A DNA stretch of 64,000 bases from Isoetes taiwanensis. Its lineage: Eukaryota > Streptophyta > Lycopodiopsida > Isoetales > Isoetaceae. Both the position numbers and the translations under genes were made by a program. The DNA is taken from the NCBI GenBank assembly GCA_021234155.1, contig JAJEKV010000052.1:3032254-3096253 (forward strand). The letters are read 5' to 3'. Position 1 is the stretch's first letter; every line of letters starts with the position of its first letter. The notes beneath the pieces were generated by a model. The model saw only the letters and a program-made list of their open reading frames with translations, searched no databases and had not been told where the DNA came from. Shown one piece after another: positions 34,506-45,599 of this stretch.

Positions 34506-35340
34506 ATAGAAACTTCAGAGCTTGGATTTGGAAGCCGATGGATTCTTACATTGTCACTGGTTAGTAAGGTGGGGGTGCCAGCAATGGTGAACTTAAGGTA
34601 AAATCTACTCTCCAATTCACATGTTAATCTAAAACAGTGAAATTTTTGCATAAACATGTGCTCTAAGACATGACAAAACAAACTTAATCTACGACATTCA
34701 CTAAAATTCAGTCTGCCCTTCAAAATGAACAGTTAAAGTCAGGGGGTCCAGACCCCCTAATGGTGATACGTTGTATCAAATGGTGCACAAAATTCATGTG
34801 ATGCAAGGGAGCCTGAATGGTGAGCATCTGCTGCAGCTATGGTGAGCCATGAAACATGAAATGGTGATGCTAGAATCAGAATATGGTGATGTGAATTGGC
34901 AACAATGGTGATATTTTGTACCTATATGGTGACAGTAATTTCATGACTTGGTCTGTACATTGCCCTGAAAGATAACAATAAGAACACAAAAATTAAGCAA
35001 GATTAGTTGCCTATACATTCTTGTGAACTTATATGTTACCAGTTATAGGGAATTGAACCCCTATTGACCAATAAATTGGCCAATTACCATTACTGCGCCT
35101 GCAAAACAAACAAGAAATCCGTGTTAGAATGTTCACACAGCAACAAAGACATTATGCACTCATGGAAATTAACAAAAATACCTGTTGAAGGGATCCTATC
35201 TATTGATGCATGTCTAAAACATGATCAAACGATAAGATCCCTCAAATGCAACCACACACATATCTTAATAGCTCCAAAGTCTTCAAAACGCTTAAGTTAG
35301 CACCAACAATTGTTCAATCAAGTTTGCTGAAGTCATCTAA
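34331..35340. other. Region with repeated ATGGTGA words, possible pogo element left end
   Basis: From 34,738 (GGGGGTCCAGACCCCC) a series of about eight ATGGTGA-like words runs to 34,930. Inverted equivalents (TCGCCAT, CACCAT) cluster at 38,730-38,990 on the other side of the pogo gene, ending in GTCACCATTGACGGGGACCCC. These may be the ends of the pogo element itself. No gene recognised. Confidence 0.4.
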
Positions 35341-35494
35341 TTACATGATCAATACAGAATTAAAAAAGAAAATCACTTGAATAGAATCACTTGATATTAA
35401 GCTTGATACATACCTCATTAAGAGGCAAAAAATGCATACCATGGCTGAAAATACAAGAAGTAACTGCTGGAATGATAACGCCGAAATTTTGCTG

Positions 35495-37998
35495 TCAAAG
35501 ACCCAAACTTTTGAGGTGCTCATCTGCCTCAAACCTGTACAATTCATCCAAATCTTTAAGCTTTCCTCTAGCCTGAGATTCTTCGTCTGAATCAGATGTG
35601 TCCTTTTCATTCAATTTTCTTTTTTTTCTACAATGCTCATCATTTTTACATGCAGTCAAGGGTAAATCCACAAATAGATCTAGACCTTGACTGCATCCAT
35701 GACTAGCATCTTCACCTTGTTCACTATTTTCATTTATTTCATGTTCATGCGCAGTTTCAGCCAGTAATTCAGTTGTGATAATAATTGGGCCATCTTCCAC
35801 ATCTTGTGCTTCTGATTCCAGCATTCTTTTTGTTTTTCTCCTCAATCTTTTAGGCCTTAATGAGGCAAATTCATTGTTCTCTAAGGCAGCCCTTTCCAAA
35901 GCCTCCCTTTCTGCTGCAGCCTTTCTTTCCTCTCTCAGTTTCTTATTCTCTTCCCTTCTCTTTTTCTCTTGCTCCTTTGCTTCTTTCCTCTGAGCCTGCA
36001 GCTTCTTCTTCTCTTCTAATTGTTCTTGTCTAATCCTAGCTGCCTCTTCACACTGCCTTTGATACTCTAATCTAGCATGCACCATCTCATCTGATGTCAC
36101 AAGGAGTCTGCCCTTCAAGCTTTCAGGTAATCTAAGCCTCTTAGGTTTACATTTTGGATTACTTGTGGATGGAACATCTGCAGCAGCAGGAGCAGATAGT
36201 GATGGATTGTTTGAAGGGATGGGAAGATGGGAAATCAGGTCTACAAGTGCAACAAGTGGATTGCCATCTTCAAGAGTACCACCTAAGGTATAACATAGAG
36301 AAATATTAGAGCAAGACAGTAAGATTGAATGGATTTACAAAAATTAAAGTGTCTTGTACCTTGTATCTCAGATTGACCACCATCAAGTTCATCTGCTCCT
36401 GCTGCTGCAGTATCATCAGCATCATAATACTCATCTACATCAGGTTCAGCCACAGGTGCTTCAGCCACAGGTGCTGCCATGGCTTCTGTCCTACCAGTTG
36501 CTACCTCTCTTTCCCTTTCCATACTATCTGCTAAAGGGTCAGGTTGTACACGAGAAGGATCCCAAGGCCATATTCCAGTTTTGGAAAATCCAGCAGTGAT
36601 GTTACTAGGACTAAGAGCTTGCGATAATGAATTTGACACAATAGTAGCAAGATCTTCTTTAGTAGGCTCAACTCCATATTTGCTATGCATGAAATGACCT
36701 CTTAGTTTTCTGAAATTAATTTTGAATGGTCTAAAACAAGAGACGTCTAATGGTTGCAGCCTATGTGACGTATGTGGTGGCAATTGAACAATCTGCAGCC
36801 CTATTTCTCTCGCTTTTAGAATGGTAGCCATGTTAACATGGCTACCATGACCATCACAAATTAGCAAATGAGGTCTGTCTTTACTTACCCCCCCAGGAAC
36901 GTTATTTCTGAAATGGTCTAACCATGCTTCAAATAACTCATCTGTGATCCAAGCTTTTTTTTGGAAAGCCATGGCAGCACCAGCTTCACAACCTGCTACC
37001 AGATTCTGATCTCTCATCCTTTTGCCTTTAAAAACATAAAGACTTGGAATCCTAGTTCCTGTTAATGCAAACAAGTAATGAATTAATCTATTCAATCAAA
37101 TTTATAAAACATAAACAATTAAACTAGCAAATTTAATACTTCATATCTATTCAATCAAATTTATAAAACATAAGCAATTAAACCAGCAAATTTAATACTT
37201 CATAGCTATAAACTCACCTGATGCATTTACACAAACTAGAACGGTCATCCATTCCCGATTCTTTGGCACATGCTCTGTCACATTTTTCTGCCCCTTCCTA
37301 GCTATAACTCTCATGCCAGTTCTGCAACCTGCCTGAACTCCAGTTTCGTCGCAATTCCATACTCTGCTTGGATCAAGATTTAGGTCATCATATACTTTTC
37401 TAAGTGTGGAATAGAAATTGTCAAGGTTTTTGGTAGTCATTGACTTCACCCTTTGAAGTTCAATGCATTGTACAGTCCTCACAGCAATTTCTGGATGCCT
37501 CCCCCTAAAAGATTTCCACCACTTCTTACCAGGGAGCCCATCCTTGAAACAAGTCTGCCTATGGATAGTCATGGCAGCTACCTTTTGTTTCATAATGTCA
37601 AGGGTAATTGCACGACCCTCCTCAGCCAATTGGAGGGCCCAATCAAGGAGAAATTTCTCCTCATCCACTGTTAGTGCTTTGGGAATAGATCCAAATTTAG
37701 ATTTGGATTTACCATACAAGTGATTCCTCAAAGTGGTTTGAGGAATCCCATAGTGCAAACCAGCTTTTCTTATGGAGAAGATGCCGTCTTCAATGGATTC
37801 CATGGCAGATTCTAAGGCTTCCATAGTCCATGAACCCCTAGTAGGACCTCTAACATGCTTCTTAGCAGTTGCAGATTTTTTGGCAGAAATCAGAATTCTA
37901 GAAGACCTACTTTTTCTAGGAGGAGGTGGATCTGCAACTTCTTGTTCTAAGTTAGAATCAGGGGGAAAAGCAATGGTTCTATTACTTCTCAGATTCAT
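35495..37998 (-). CDS. Pogo/Tigger-like DDE transposase, apparently intact, three exons
   Basis: Join on the minus strand: 37,998-37,218, 37,058-36,360 and 36,282-35,495, with GT...AG introns in matching phase; 755 residues. ATG at 37,998 (MNLRSNRT) is chosen over one at 38,088 because what follows is the basic transposase start. A Psq-type helix-turn-helix (GIFSIRKAGLHYGIPQTTLR, about residues 70-90) is followed by a CENP-B-like DNA-binding segment (LTVDEEKFLLDWALQLAEEG, then KKWWKSFRGRHPE). The DDE catalytic triad is WNCDETGVQ, LLICDGHGSH and RLQPLDVSCF, with 35 residues between the second and third Asp. The C-terminal exon adds a long charged coiled coil (RQEQLEEKKKLQAQRKEAKE) and an acidic tail. 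It cuts and pastes the element at TA sites. No lesion seen. Confidence 0.85.
37087..37205. repeat. 60-bp tandem duplication inside transposase intron 1
   Basis: Two nearly identical AT-rich copies (core CAATCAAATTTATAAAACAT, GCAAATTTAATACTTCATA) run head to tail in the intron between exons 1 and 2 of the pogo-like gene. Confidence 0.7.
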
Positions 37999-38099
37999 TT
38001 CTGAAAGAAATGAGATGGGAAAAACAATGAGATGAAGATGTAGCGCTTCTCCAAAAGAATGACAAAATTTATGCCTACATATAAACAATTCATTGGCAT

Positions 38100-39060
38100 C
38101 AATATTTAAAGAACTCAGTGAAAGAAATGTGAATTAAAGACTAAGTTTAAAAATATGAGACTATGGAATTAAAACAATGGGATAAATAATCTACCAGCAG
38201 ATCAATGAGCAGCAGATCAATGAGCAGAGATGCCAGTGATAGTGATCAACCCTGATGGCAAAAAGGGAGCATCATCAGAACGATTACTTCAAGCCCAAAA
38301 ATGAAGAAAAATCCTGAAAAAATGACCTCCAGAATAAACTCTTAAACTCACCTACAGAAGCCCACATCGCTCATCTCAGTTGGGCCTATTTATACCCTGC
38401 AGCCATACGAAAAACAGCATGAGAATGAAGCCACTAAAGGATGCTAATTAAAATCAAAGGTTCAGGAGATTCCATGTCAATGATCCATCCTATTTCCGGC
38501 TGGGATCATGCCAAATGGGTGCCATCTCATTGATCCTAAAGAACTGCAGTTGAAAAACCCGCCAAATCGATGAAGAAGCTCCAAGTTTTTGGAGGGCAGG
38601 AACGAAAACATGCTGCACAATGGTTTTCTTGTGAAAAATCCATGCAAAATAGTGCTCTGAACCATTGGATTCCATGGTTTTGCAAGACTCCAGCAGCTAA
38701 ATTTGATGCGCCATTAAAGGCGGGCGCAGCGCCATCTTGGGCAGTCGCCTAACCGTCATGAAGATTAGGTTTGCCATCTGCAGGGTTAGGGTTCGCCATC
38801 TGGAGCAGCCGCCTAACTGTCATGAAGATTAGGGTTCGCCATCTGCAGGGTTAGGGTTCGTCATCGTGAGGATGAGATTTCGCCATTAAGGGCTTTAGGC
38901 GGACCATTAAGGTGAATTTTGCGTGCAAAAAATAAGCTCCTGGTGACACCATGGAAGGGGGCGTCACCATTGACGGGGACCCCACCTTAAAAGGAAAATA
39001 GATGCCATCTAACCTTTGTAAAGAGGAAATAGGCTTGAGTGCTACAGCCGCAACCGCCAT
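38100..39060. other. 5' flank of the pogo gene with short repeats
   Basis: Contains a duplicated AGCAGATCAATGAGCAG word near 38,200-38,230, and a 60-bp tandem repeat near 38,755-38,870 (GTCATGAAGATTAGG..TTCGCCATCTGCAGGGTTAGGG). Probably the promoter side and right end of the pogo element. Confidence 0.4.
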
Positions 39061-39900
39061 AGCTAGAGCGCGGGGACGCCCAACAAAACCCTGCACAGAA
39101 GAGGGGGGCTGAACCTGATGAAGGGGTTAAACCCCTGTGAGAGCCCATTACGGCAAATAAATGGGCGAGCACAGGGGTTTGACCCCTTTAACCGGGCAGG
39201 TCCGAGACTGTTTTTTGGACTCCCTTGCAAATATTTTGGCGAGATTTTCAGGCAGATTTATGTGCCAGGCAGCACAAATGCGGCCAGGAATATGTTTTTT
39301 CAAAGCAGATTTGGATGAGGCATGCAAATCCGGCCAGGACCTTATTCAATGAGCCAAGCCGAAACCATGGCGACCATGGCCTTGGTGAGCCAAAGGCCGA
39401 CTTGCGAAGCGCGAATTAAAAAAGGGGGGATATGATGCGTTGAATTAAGAACATGGCTTCTTGAACATCCCGAAGAGTCCGTGGAAATTTGAACAAAGCG
39501 AAACCGGTTGTGGCGGTCGGTTTATGCAGAAGCATTGGCGGCCGGGATTGATCGAAAGAAAGCGAAATCTTCGGCTGCCGCAGATGGTTTATCATGATAA
39601 CCGTGCTGCCGCAGATGGTTTATCGTGATAACCCGAGGCGAGAGGATCACACTATTCGGCTAATAACCAGTCTAGATCTAACGGCTACGATCTAAAATAG
39701 GCGAGGACCTGCCGGTTAACGGTTGGATCTGACCATCGGATTGCATCTGCTTGTAACGCTCCCTTCAGCAGGGAGTTCTATTGCGGGCAAGCCCTAAAAA
39801 TCGCCCTAAAAATCCTGACCGTCGAAATTACTAAGATGGATCTCAGCCATCCAATCTAGGGCTGGATCCAAGAATTACAGCAAAACATTATAATATAAGA
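39061..39900 (-). repeat. Right arm of the long inverted repeat, interrupted
   Basis: 39,061-39,120 and 39,721-39,900 match the left arm. Between them, 39,121-39,720 is an insertion that opens with a long hairpin (about 39,121-39,188: AAGGGGTTAAACCCCTGTG ... CACAGGGGTTTGACCCCTT) and has a duplicated GCCGCAGATGGTTTATC unit near 39,570-39,640. Confidence 0.75.
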
Positions 39901-40650
39901 TAAGATGAAGCAAATCACGAAGCAACTCATGAAGCTAGCAATCGACACAATATGGCCATGTTATATAATGTCATATGGTATTGCGTTATTTTGATGCTGA
40001 ACCAAGTTAATCTTAATCACATTGCTTAGTTGTCATTGTTTTGCCAGTTAAACATCAATGTGTGATAATTTGTCTATGATATTTATTTTTATTGATGCCA
40101 TATATGGAGGCCAAAAGAAAGAAATTTTTTATTTGCAAAGTAGAGCTTCTTTTTTGCTTTCATTTTTTAAATGCTTCTCTTGCACTAATAATGCTAATCA
40201 CACCAAGGAATTTATAAAAATGTAGACAAATATCGAAATAAAATATTATGGGCAAGCCCAACGTTATATTCCAACAAGAAATTAAAACTATTACAATTAT
40301 TTTCAAAATTTTCATTGCCAAGTTCTCAAATTTTGGGTTCCTAGCTAACATGCCCAGCATTGTAACTTGTTTCGTAGAAAAATAAAAACTTAAGGGCATC
40401 TTGCAAAATAGTCAAAAACTTAAGGGCATTTGGTAGTTTTTTCCTTGATTTTAAGATATAGACTAGCACTAGGTATGGTCTTTTTGGGCTCGTGGGCCTT
40501 AGTTTTATGTTATCTTGGCCGGCTAGAACATATGACTAAAATGACTAAAAGAAACGTGTATATGAGCAACAATGCATGTCGAGACGTGCTAGATGCCTCC
40601 TTGCATCACGAAATGCGGTCATTAAAAGGGGCAGAATGAACCCATTACAT
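39901..40650. other. Unassigned AT-rich DNA, 5' flank of the secreted-protein gene
   Basis: No gene recognised. No firm promoter element could be chosen for the gene at 40,670. Confidence 0.3.
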
Positions 40651-40669
40651 AAGAACAACAAGGCCAGGA

Positions 40670-41284
40670 ATGACAAAGATGGATGCGAAGAAGGCACTGC
40701 TGTTGGGTGCCTTCCTCTGTCACACCGTTCTGCTAGTCCATGGAGTATATTATGGTAGATATGGTTACATGTATGCAGATGCAACACTGTCATTTCCTCA
40801 GTACAAGACCATTGTAAGCTCTCCGAACAACTTGTACAGCCTTGTCCTGTATATAACCAATAATGCAGGGAAAGGAATGCTGTGCTATGTTGGAGTGCTT
40901 AAGAACAGCACGGTGCTGACATCCTATTGGGGAGGCATAGCCATGTCTGATAGGTACTTAACCACTGATCGGTGTGAGCTGGATTTAGATACGGAGGGGT
41001 TTATTGCGGTTGAGACATCCAGTTACTACAGTAAAGTTGCGATTCTAAGTGCGGCAGAGACAGCGGACATGGCCAATGTGCTGGTAGCAGTTAGCGACGC
41101 TGGAGAGTTTATCCATTTCCTTAGAAGCAACCCCCCGGCTCCCCCTCCCCCTACTATTTCAGACTCCCCTCTACCCCCTGTTGCTAAAGACTTCCCACCA
41201 CCACCTCCTATCGGCTCTACCATACGTGCTCCTCCCAGTCCTAACAGTCGCCCCTTTGCCGGCTCCGGTTCCTGCCCCTGGTAA
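40670..41284 (+). CDS. Small secreted protein, lectin-like core with proline-rich tail
   Basis: A 204-codon intronless ORF. The N-terminus MTKMDAKKALLLGAFLCHTV has a hydrophobic core and a small-residue cleavage site before VYYG, a clear signal peptide. The core has SPNNLYSLVLYITN, then a CYVGVL strand, then LTTDRCELDLDTEGFIAVE and VLVAVSDAGEFIHF. The spacing resembles the bulb-type (B_lectin) repeat, where S-P-N-G-x-Y, L-x-L-x-x-x-G-x-L and D-x-G-N-F/L-V recur, but mannose-site residues are not obvious. The last 50 residues are Pro-rich (PPAPPPPTISDSPLPPVAKD) as in cell-wall proteins. It lies about 1.8 kb from a G-type lectin receptor kinase that uses the same domain. It probably acts outside the cell. 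Function unknown; lectin kinship is tentative. Confidence 0.6.
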   Translation: MTKMDAKKALLLGAFLCHTVLLVHGVYYGRYGYMYADATLSFPQYKTIVSSPNNLYSLVLYITNNAGKGMLCYVGVLKNSTVLTSYWGGIAMSDRYLTTDRCELDLDTEGFIAVETSSYYSKVAILSAAETADMANVLVAVSDAGEFIHFLRSNPPAPPPPTISDSPLPPVAKDFPPPPPIGSTIRAPPSPNSRPFAGSGSCPW

Positions 41285-42300
41285 ACTACCTTGCCTTTCC
41301 TCGTATGCTTCACTATATTTGCATGACGCTTTTACTAACTCTATTATTTAGATTTGGTTTTTTCGTACAGGCTTTTGCACAATGCCTTTACTAACTTGCA
41401 CTGTTTTGTTTCTGCAGTAACGCTGCGTCTCTCCATTTTGTCTTGTGTATGACCTTGTTGATTGGTGTCATTGTGTTTATACTCATGTAATAATTGGTAG
41501 CCTTACCAACATATGGTCTATATGTCAACGTTCAACAATGTTTTTGCATGACCTTGTTGATTGGTATCCATGTGTTTGTTATACTCATCTAGGAGTTGAT
41601 TGCATTGCCAACATACAGTTTATGTGTCAAAGTTCAGCAACGTTTACCATGCAATATAATGGGGAATGAAGAAACAAAAAATAAGTAGATAGTGCTTTAA
41701 TAATTTTGTTTCTTAGTGCACTGTTATATAACTCCTCAGGTTTTACCTACAATATGGAAATTCATGCCAAGTACATGGTAAAGTTTTGAATTAAAGAATA
41801 AAGCTTGATCTACATTTCTAGTAATGAAGGTGACCACAATTTGCTTTAAATTTGGAATGAATTAGGGTACCTTCGCACCGACCGTTAAGTTAGCATTCCG
41901 TTAGGATTTTAACTTCATTTGCCTTCACAACACTAGTTAGGTTAGGTTTACATTAAAAAAATTTATTTAGCATTCCGTTGACTTTTATAACCTAGAAGTG
42001 TTAACTTAAATTGGCTTCAGACTAATCTATGTTAAGTTAGGAAATTAAACCCAAATAAATGAATATTAAAATTACATAAAAAATTAAAGTGACATTTTAA
42101 GGTGCCTTTAATTTTTAATGGACATAACCGTCGGCTTAGCTCTGTTGAATGAACTTGTCGAAATGGCGGACACTAGAATTTGACAATATCGGCATCTACA
42201 GGTAGAAATCAAACGAAAATTGCAAGAAGGAAGTCAAATTATGTATCTGTTTCCTGCAATTCTCTTTGACTATACATATTCCTTAGATGCAAATTTGAGG
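41285..42300. other. AT-rich 3' flank
   Basis: No gene recognised. Contains a duplicated TGACCTTGTTGATTGGT word near 41,450 and 41,548. Confidence 0.3.
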
Positions 42301-43072
42301 CAAGCAGTCAGCTCCTTAGATGATGTAAGTTTTTCCCTTCTCTTTTCCCTCCTTCTCTCTTCCAAGTTTCTATATGCCCTCCCTTTTCCTTTTCCTTTTC
42401 CCTTGTCTCCACCTTTTTTTTCTTCTATTTTTTTAGTGCCCTTTTTTCCCTTCCTTTTTTTTTCCGTGCCTTTTTTCCTTCCCTTCCTTCTTTTTTGTTC
42501 TTTTCCCTTTCTTTTTTTCTATACATTCCATTTTTCCCTTTCCTTACACTTTCCCTCTTTCTTTTCTGCTCTCTTTCAATTTTCGCTATGCCTTTTATTT
42601 CCCTTTCTTGCTTTCCCCCTCTCTTTTTTTTTCCCCTTTTTATCTCCCTTCTCCCCTCCCTTTTTCTCTTCCCCTTTTTTGTGTCTTTTTTCTTCTTTCT
42701 CCACTTACTTCCTCTTCCCGTTTCCTAATGTCCCTTTTCGCTCCCTCCTCCTCCCCCTTTCTTTTCCCCTTTCTCTTCCCTTTTACTGTTATCCTCACCC
42801 TTTGTCTCTTCTTCTTTTCGTAATGTCCTTTTTTTCCTTCAATTTTTTTCCTTTCTTTTGCTTTTCACTTTTTTCTGTGCTCTTTTCCGCTTTTTTCCCT
42901 TTTCCTTCTTTCCCTTTTAGCCGTGCCTTTCACTTTGCCCTTTTTTTTCTTTCCTCTTAACAGATTAATGCATGGCCAATCATGATGTAGAAAGTTGTGC
43001 AATAAATCTCAGACTTCGGTCGAAATTAGGGTTTGATTCATGACATACGATAAAACTTTATAATATAAAAGA
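42300..43072 (-). mobile_element. Helitron 5' end (minus strand), 3' end not found
   Basis: On the minus strand it begins A|TCTTTTATATTATAAAGTTTTA at 43,072. The following 100 bp (CAAACCCTAATT.., TTGCACAACTT.., CATGATTGGCCATGC) match H1 at 1,185-1,275. No hairpin plus CTAG end was found to the left, so it is truncated or its end has decayed. Confidence 0.65.
42310..42960 (-). repeat. Polypyrimidine tract (polypurine on the minus strand)
   Basis: Nearly all C and T on the plus strand for about 650 bp. On the Helitron's own strand it is purine-rich and starts about 110 bp inside the 5' end at 43,072, exactly as in H1. ORFs read through it are artefacts. Confidence 0.85.
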
Positions 43073-43088
43073 TATTTACAGTACAAGT

Positions 43089-45599
43089 TCAAGGGGTGAA
43101 GGAGGAGGAAATAGAAATGCCCGTGTCCATCTGACTCGTGAAAGCAAGGCGAGCTTGAACGTTGATTAAACATTGTCCCGGAATTGGAACCACTGCTTCC
43201 AACATCTGGACTACTTTGCTCATACTTGGTCTGATGATTGGATTATCTTGAATGCAAAGAGATGCAACTTTCACCACTCTCTCTGCTTCCTCATTATCTA
43301 CACAATCAGCAATACCAGAATCAATCAGATCCTGAAAGGAATTATTACCATCTTTCTGCAAATAATGGTAGTTGAAAATGCTACTTAGACATTCCCTGAT
43401 CCTTTTACCACTCAAAATCTCAAATGCTACTACACCATAGCCGTATACATCAGCTTTTTCTGTCACGACCCCTTCAATCAGCCATTCTGGAGCTAAATAA
43501 CCAGGTGTGCCTCTCATCCTTGTCATTACTAAGCTCTGATCTCTGCTTACGAGCTTGGAAACTCCAAAGTCTGCAATTTTTGGACGGAGCTCAGAATCCA
43601 AGAGAATGTTTTGTGGTTTCAGGTCTAGATGAATGATCTTGTCAGAACATTCTTCATGCAAATATGCAAGCCCCTTTGCAGTCCCCACAATGATGTCAAA
43701 TCTTTGTCTCCATGTTAAACGAGGCTTGTCACCAAACAACCATCTGTCAAGCGAGCTATTTTTCATGAATTCGTAGACCAGTATGCTCTTTGTGGCCGTC
43801 GCACAATAACCCAACAAGCGCACAAGATTTTGATGATAGCTTTTTCCAAGAATAGCAATCTCGGTGTAGAATTCCTTGTGATCAGCCTCTAACTTTTCTA
43901 ATTTCTTCACGGCAACTTCTGTACCATCTATAAGTTTTCCCCTGTACACTTGTCCAAAGGCTCCAAAGCCAATTGGTTGAGAAAAATCCTCTGTTATGAT
44001 TCTTAGCTCCTCGAATGAGAACTTGGTTGGGAGCATGGCTTTTAATGTATCATCCACTAATACTGCCTCATCATCTTCAGAGGATACGCTTGACTTCTTT
44101 GGCTTTGAAATCTTATACAGGACTGAGATAACTACAACTATGAACAACAGGCCCCCTACTGTTCCACCTGCAATGGCTTTCCAATTAACACTTCTATGAA
44201 TAGAACCCAATCTCACAAAAGCTAATAAATTGTTATCTGATACAGCTTGAACTGTCCCAACTGTGTTATTCATCAAAAAGCAAGACGATGCACTGAAGTT
44301 ATAGAATGCAGCTTTGCAGTTGCAATCTCCCCTACAAGCATCTTGGCACGCCTGTTTTGAAACCAAATTCTTGCTCTGATATTTAACAGTAAAGTACTCA
44401 TAACCTTTCAACTCTGCAAACTTTAAACTGCATGTAGAATTTACAGGTTTGCATCCTAGGTACGGTTGACTCTTGTTTATCTCAACAAAAGAGCCATGTC
44501 CTGCCAAACACTCTCCACATTTGCCATTTCGGCAAAGTCGATAACTGCCACATTTGTTTGGAAGGGAACACGAATTTTGATCATCAAAAAGGGAGAACAA
44601 CTCACTCCAACTGGAGGCTGTGATATTCCAAGAATACACCTTAAGATTACCATCAGGAAGAATCTTGAGAAATGTACCAGCACTATTAAAATGGCCAAAA
44701 TCCTGCCTCTGACCACTGGAACCAATATGCTTACAGGCAAAATCATTCAGCATGTTCGTGTTATCGACTGCAGAAAAATTAGATCCTAGTTGAAGATTAC
44801 CTAGGAAATCAGAGTCGGAGTAAGAGTCGATGCAGAAGGCAGCAAACATCTGGGTTGCAGATTGTTTGATAGCATCCAGGTCTTGTTGTCCAGAAGGACT
44901 CCATATCCAATAAGGCAGCTTTTGATCACCAATGCTTGAATAAAGGACCAGCCCACCGGGCTCCATAACCAAGCTATAACCGCCGACAGAGCTGTCTGTA
45001 GTGGAAGCCCAACTGGTTAAGTTCTTTGCCGGCTTCAAAACCCTGCCCACCATAAGCGTATCAGTCAGCTCGTCAAAGTTCTCCCAAATAGTATCATTAA
45101 ATCGAGTCTGCAGAACCAAATTTCCCATATTTGTCACCAACAGAGTCTGCACACCTTTGCTGTAAGTATAACTGCTCCAGACTAGCCTTCCACGTTCATC
45201 TTTGAGCTCTAGATTACCAATTGAAGTAAAACTAAAGCTGGCATTCTCCCCAACAGGGTTGCCTCTATTTGCAGTCCAGATGATGCGCGCGTCCAAACTA
45301 GGATTGTTCCAGGACTTAGGAAGCTCAAGTAGAATAACAGAGAGAGTGTAGGAGTTGAACGTGCTGTTTACAAACCAGACTTCAAAGTCTAGATTATCGT
45401 ATGGTCTGTTAGCACGAAGGCCTGCCCAACGACCCGTGAGACCCTCCTTGTTGATCAGTTTAAGAGGGTGTTTGGCCTCATTGTTCCACACAGTCCAATT
45501 GTTGGTGTAATGTGTATCAGCATTACCAAGCATAGGTGTCAAGACTAAGAAACAGATTAAAGCTTGGAGGCAATAGCTAGACGTTTCTTCCTGCGCCAT
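43089..45599 (-). CDS. G-type lectin S-receptor-like Ser/Thr kinase (SD2-5-like)
   Basis: 836 residues, one exon, no lesion. In order: signal peptide (about 1-27, LICFLVLTPMLGNA), bulb-type lectin domain (about 40-190), a Cys-rich EGF-like segment (NKCGSYRLCRNGKCGECL, about 350), a PAN/apple-like segment with paired Cys (CQDACRGDCNCKAAFYN, about 420), a membrane span (about 475-497), and a kinase domain with P-loop GFGAFGQVYRG (about 543), invariant Lys in VAVKK, HLDLKPQN (about 655), DFG (about 677) and GTPGYLAPEW. HLD in place of HRD makes it a non-RD kinase, a class linked to innate immune receptors. It would sense carbohydrate or microbial ligands at the plasma membrane. It ends only 17 bp from the Helitron 5' end at 43,072. 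The ATG at 45,599 is the first in frame before the signal peptide. Confidence 0.93.
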   Translation of the reverse strand: MAQEETSSYCLQALICFLVLTPMLGNADTHYTNNWTVWNNEAKHPLKLINKEGLTGRWAGLRANRPYDNLDFEVWFVNSTFNSYTLSVILLELPKSWNNPSLDARIIWTANRGNPVGENASFSFTSIGNLELKDERGRLVWSSYTYSKGVQTLLVTNMGNLVLQTRFNDTIWENFDELTDTLMVGRVLKPAKNLTSWASTTDSSVGGYSLVMEPGGLVLYSSIGDQKLPYWIWSPSGQQDLDAIKQSATQMFAAFCIDSYSDSDFLGNLQLGSNFSAVDNTNMLNDFACKHIGSSGQRQDFGHFNSAGTFLKILPDGNLKVYSWNITASSWSELFSLFDDQNSCSLPNKCGSYRLCRNGKCGECLAGHGSFVEINKSQPYLGCKPVNSTCSLKFAELKGYEYFTVKYQSKNLVSKQACQDACRGDCNCKAAFYNFSASSCFLMNNTVGTVQAVSDNNLLAFVRLGSIHRSVNWKAIAGGTVGGLLFIVVVISVLYKISKPKKSSVSSEDDEAVLVDDTLKAMLPTKFSFEELRIITEDFSQPIGFGAFGQVYRGKLIDGTEVAVKKLEKLEADHKEFYTEIAILGKSYHQNLVRLLGYCATATKSILVYEFMKNSSLDRWLFGDKPRLTWRQRFDIIVGTAKGLAYLHEECSDKIIHLDLKPQNILLDSELRPKIADFGVSKLVSRDQSLVMTRMRGTPGYLAPEWLIEGVVTEKADVYGYGVVAFEILSGKRIRECLSSIFNYHYLQKDGNNSFQDLIDSGIADCVDNEEAERVVKVASLCIQDNPIIRPSMSKVVQMLEAVVPIPGQCLINVQARLAFTSQMDTGISISSSFTP

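Larger units (their letters stand above)
31122..39900. mobile_element. 8.8-kb block bounded by long inverted repeats that resemble Helitron 5' ends
   Basis: Left arm 31,122-31,365 and right arm 39,061-39,120 plus 39,721-39,900 are inverted copies. Both outer tips read TCTTATATTATAATGTTTTGC, close to the 5' tip of the local Helitrons, and both are preceded by TA in the outward flank, so either A|TC Helitron insertion or a TA duplication fits. The right arm is split by a roughly 600-bp insertion. Inside lie a methylthioribose kinase pseudogene and a pogo-like transposase gene. It may be two head-to-head Helitrons, or a pogo-type element (TA duplication) that acquired Helitron-like arms. Confidence 0.6.

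Noticed and set aside
38755..38870. Telomere-like GGTTAGGGTT words
   Set aside because: Only a few copies inside a 60-bp tandem duplication near the pogo gene, and not the plant TTTAGGG repeat in tandem.
42220..42960. 246-codon Phe/Ser/Pro-rich plus-strand ORF
   Set aside because: Reads through the polypyrimidine tract of a Helitron copy; same artefact as in H1.
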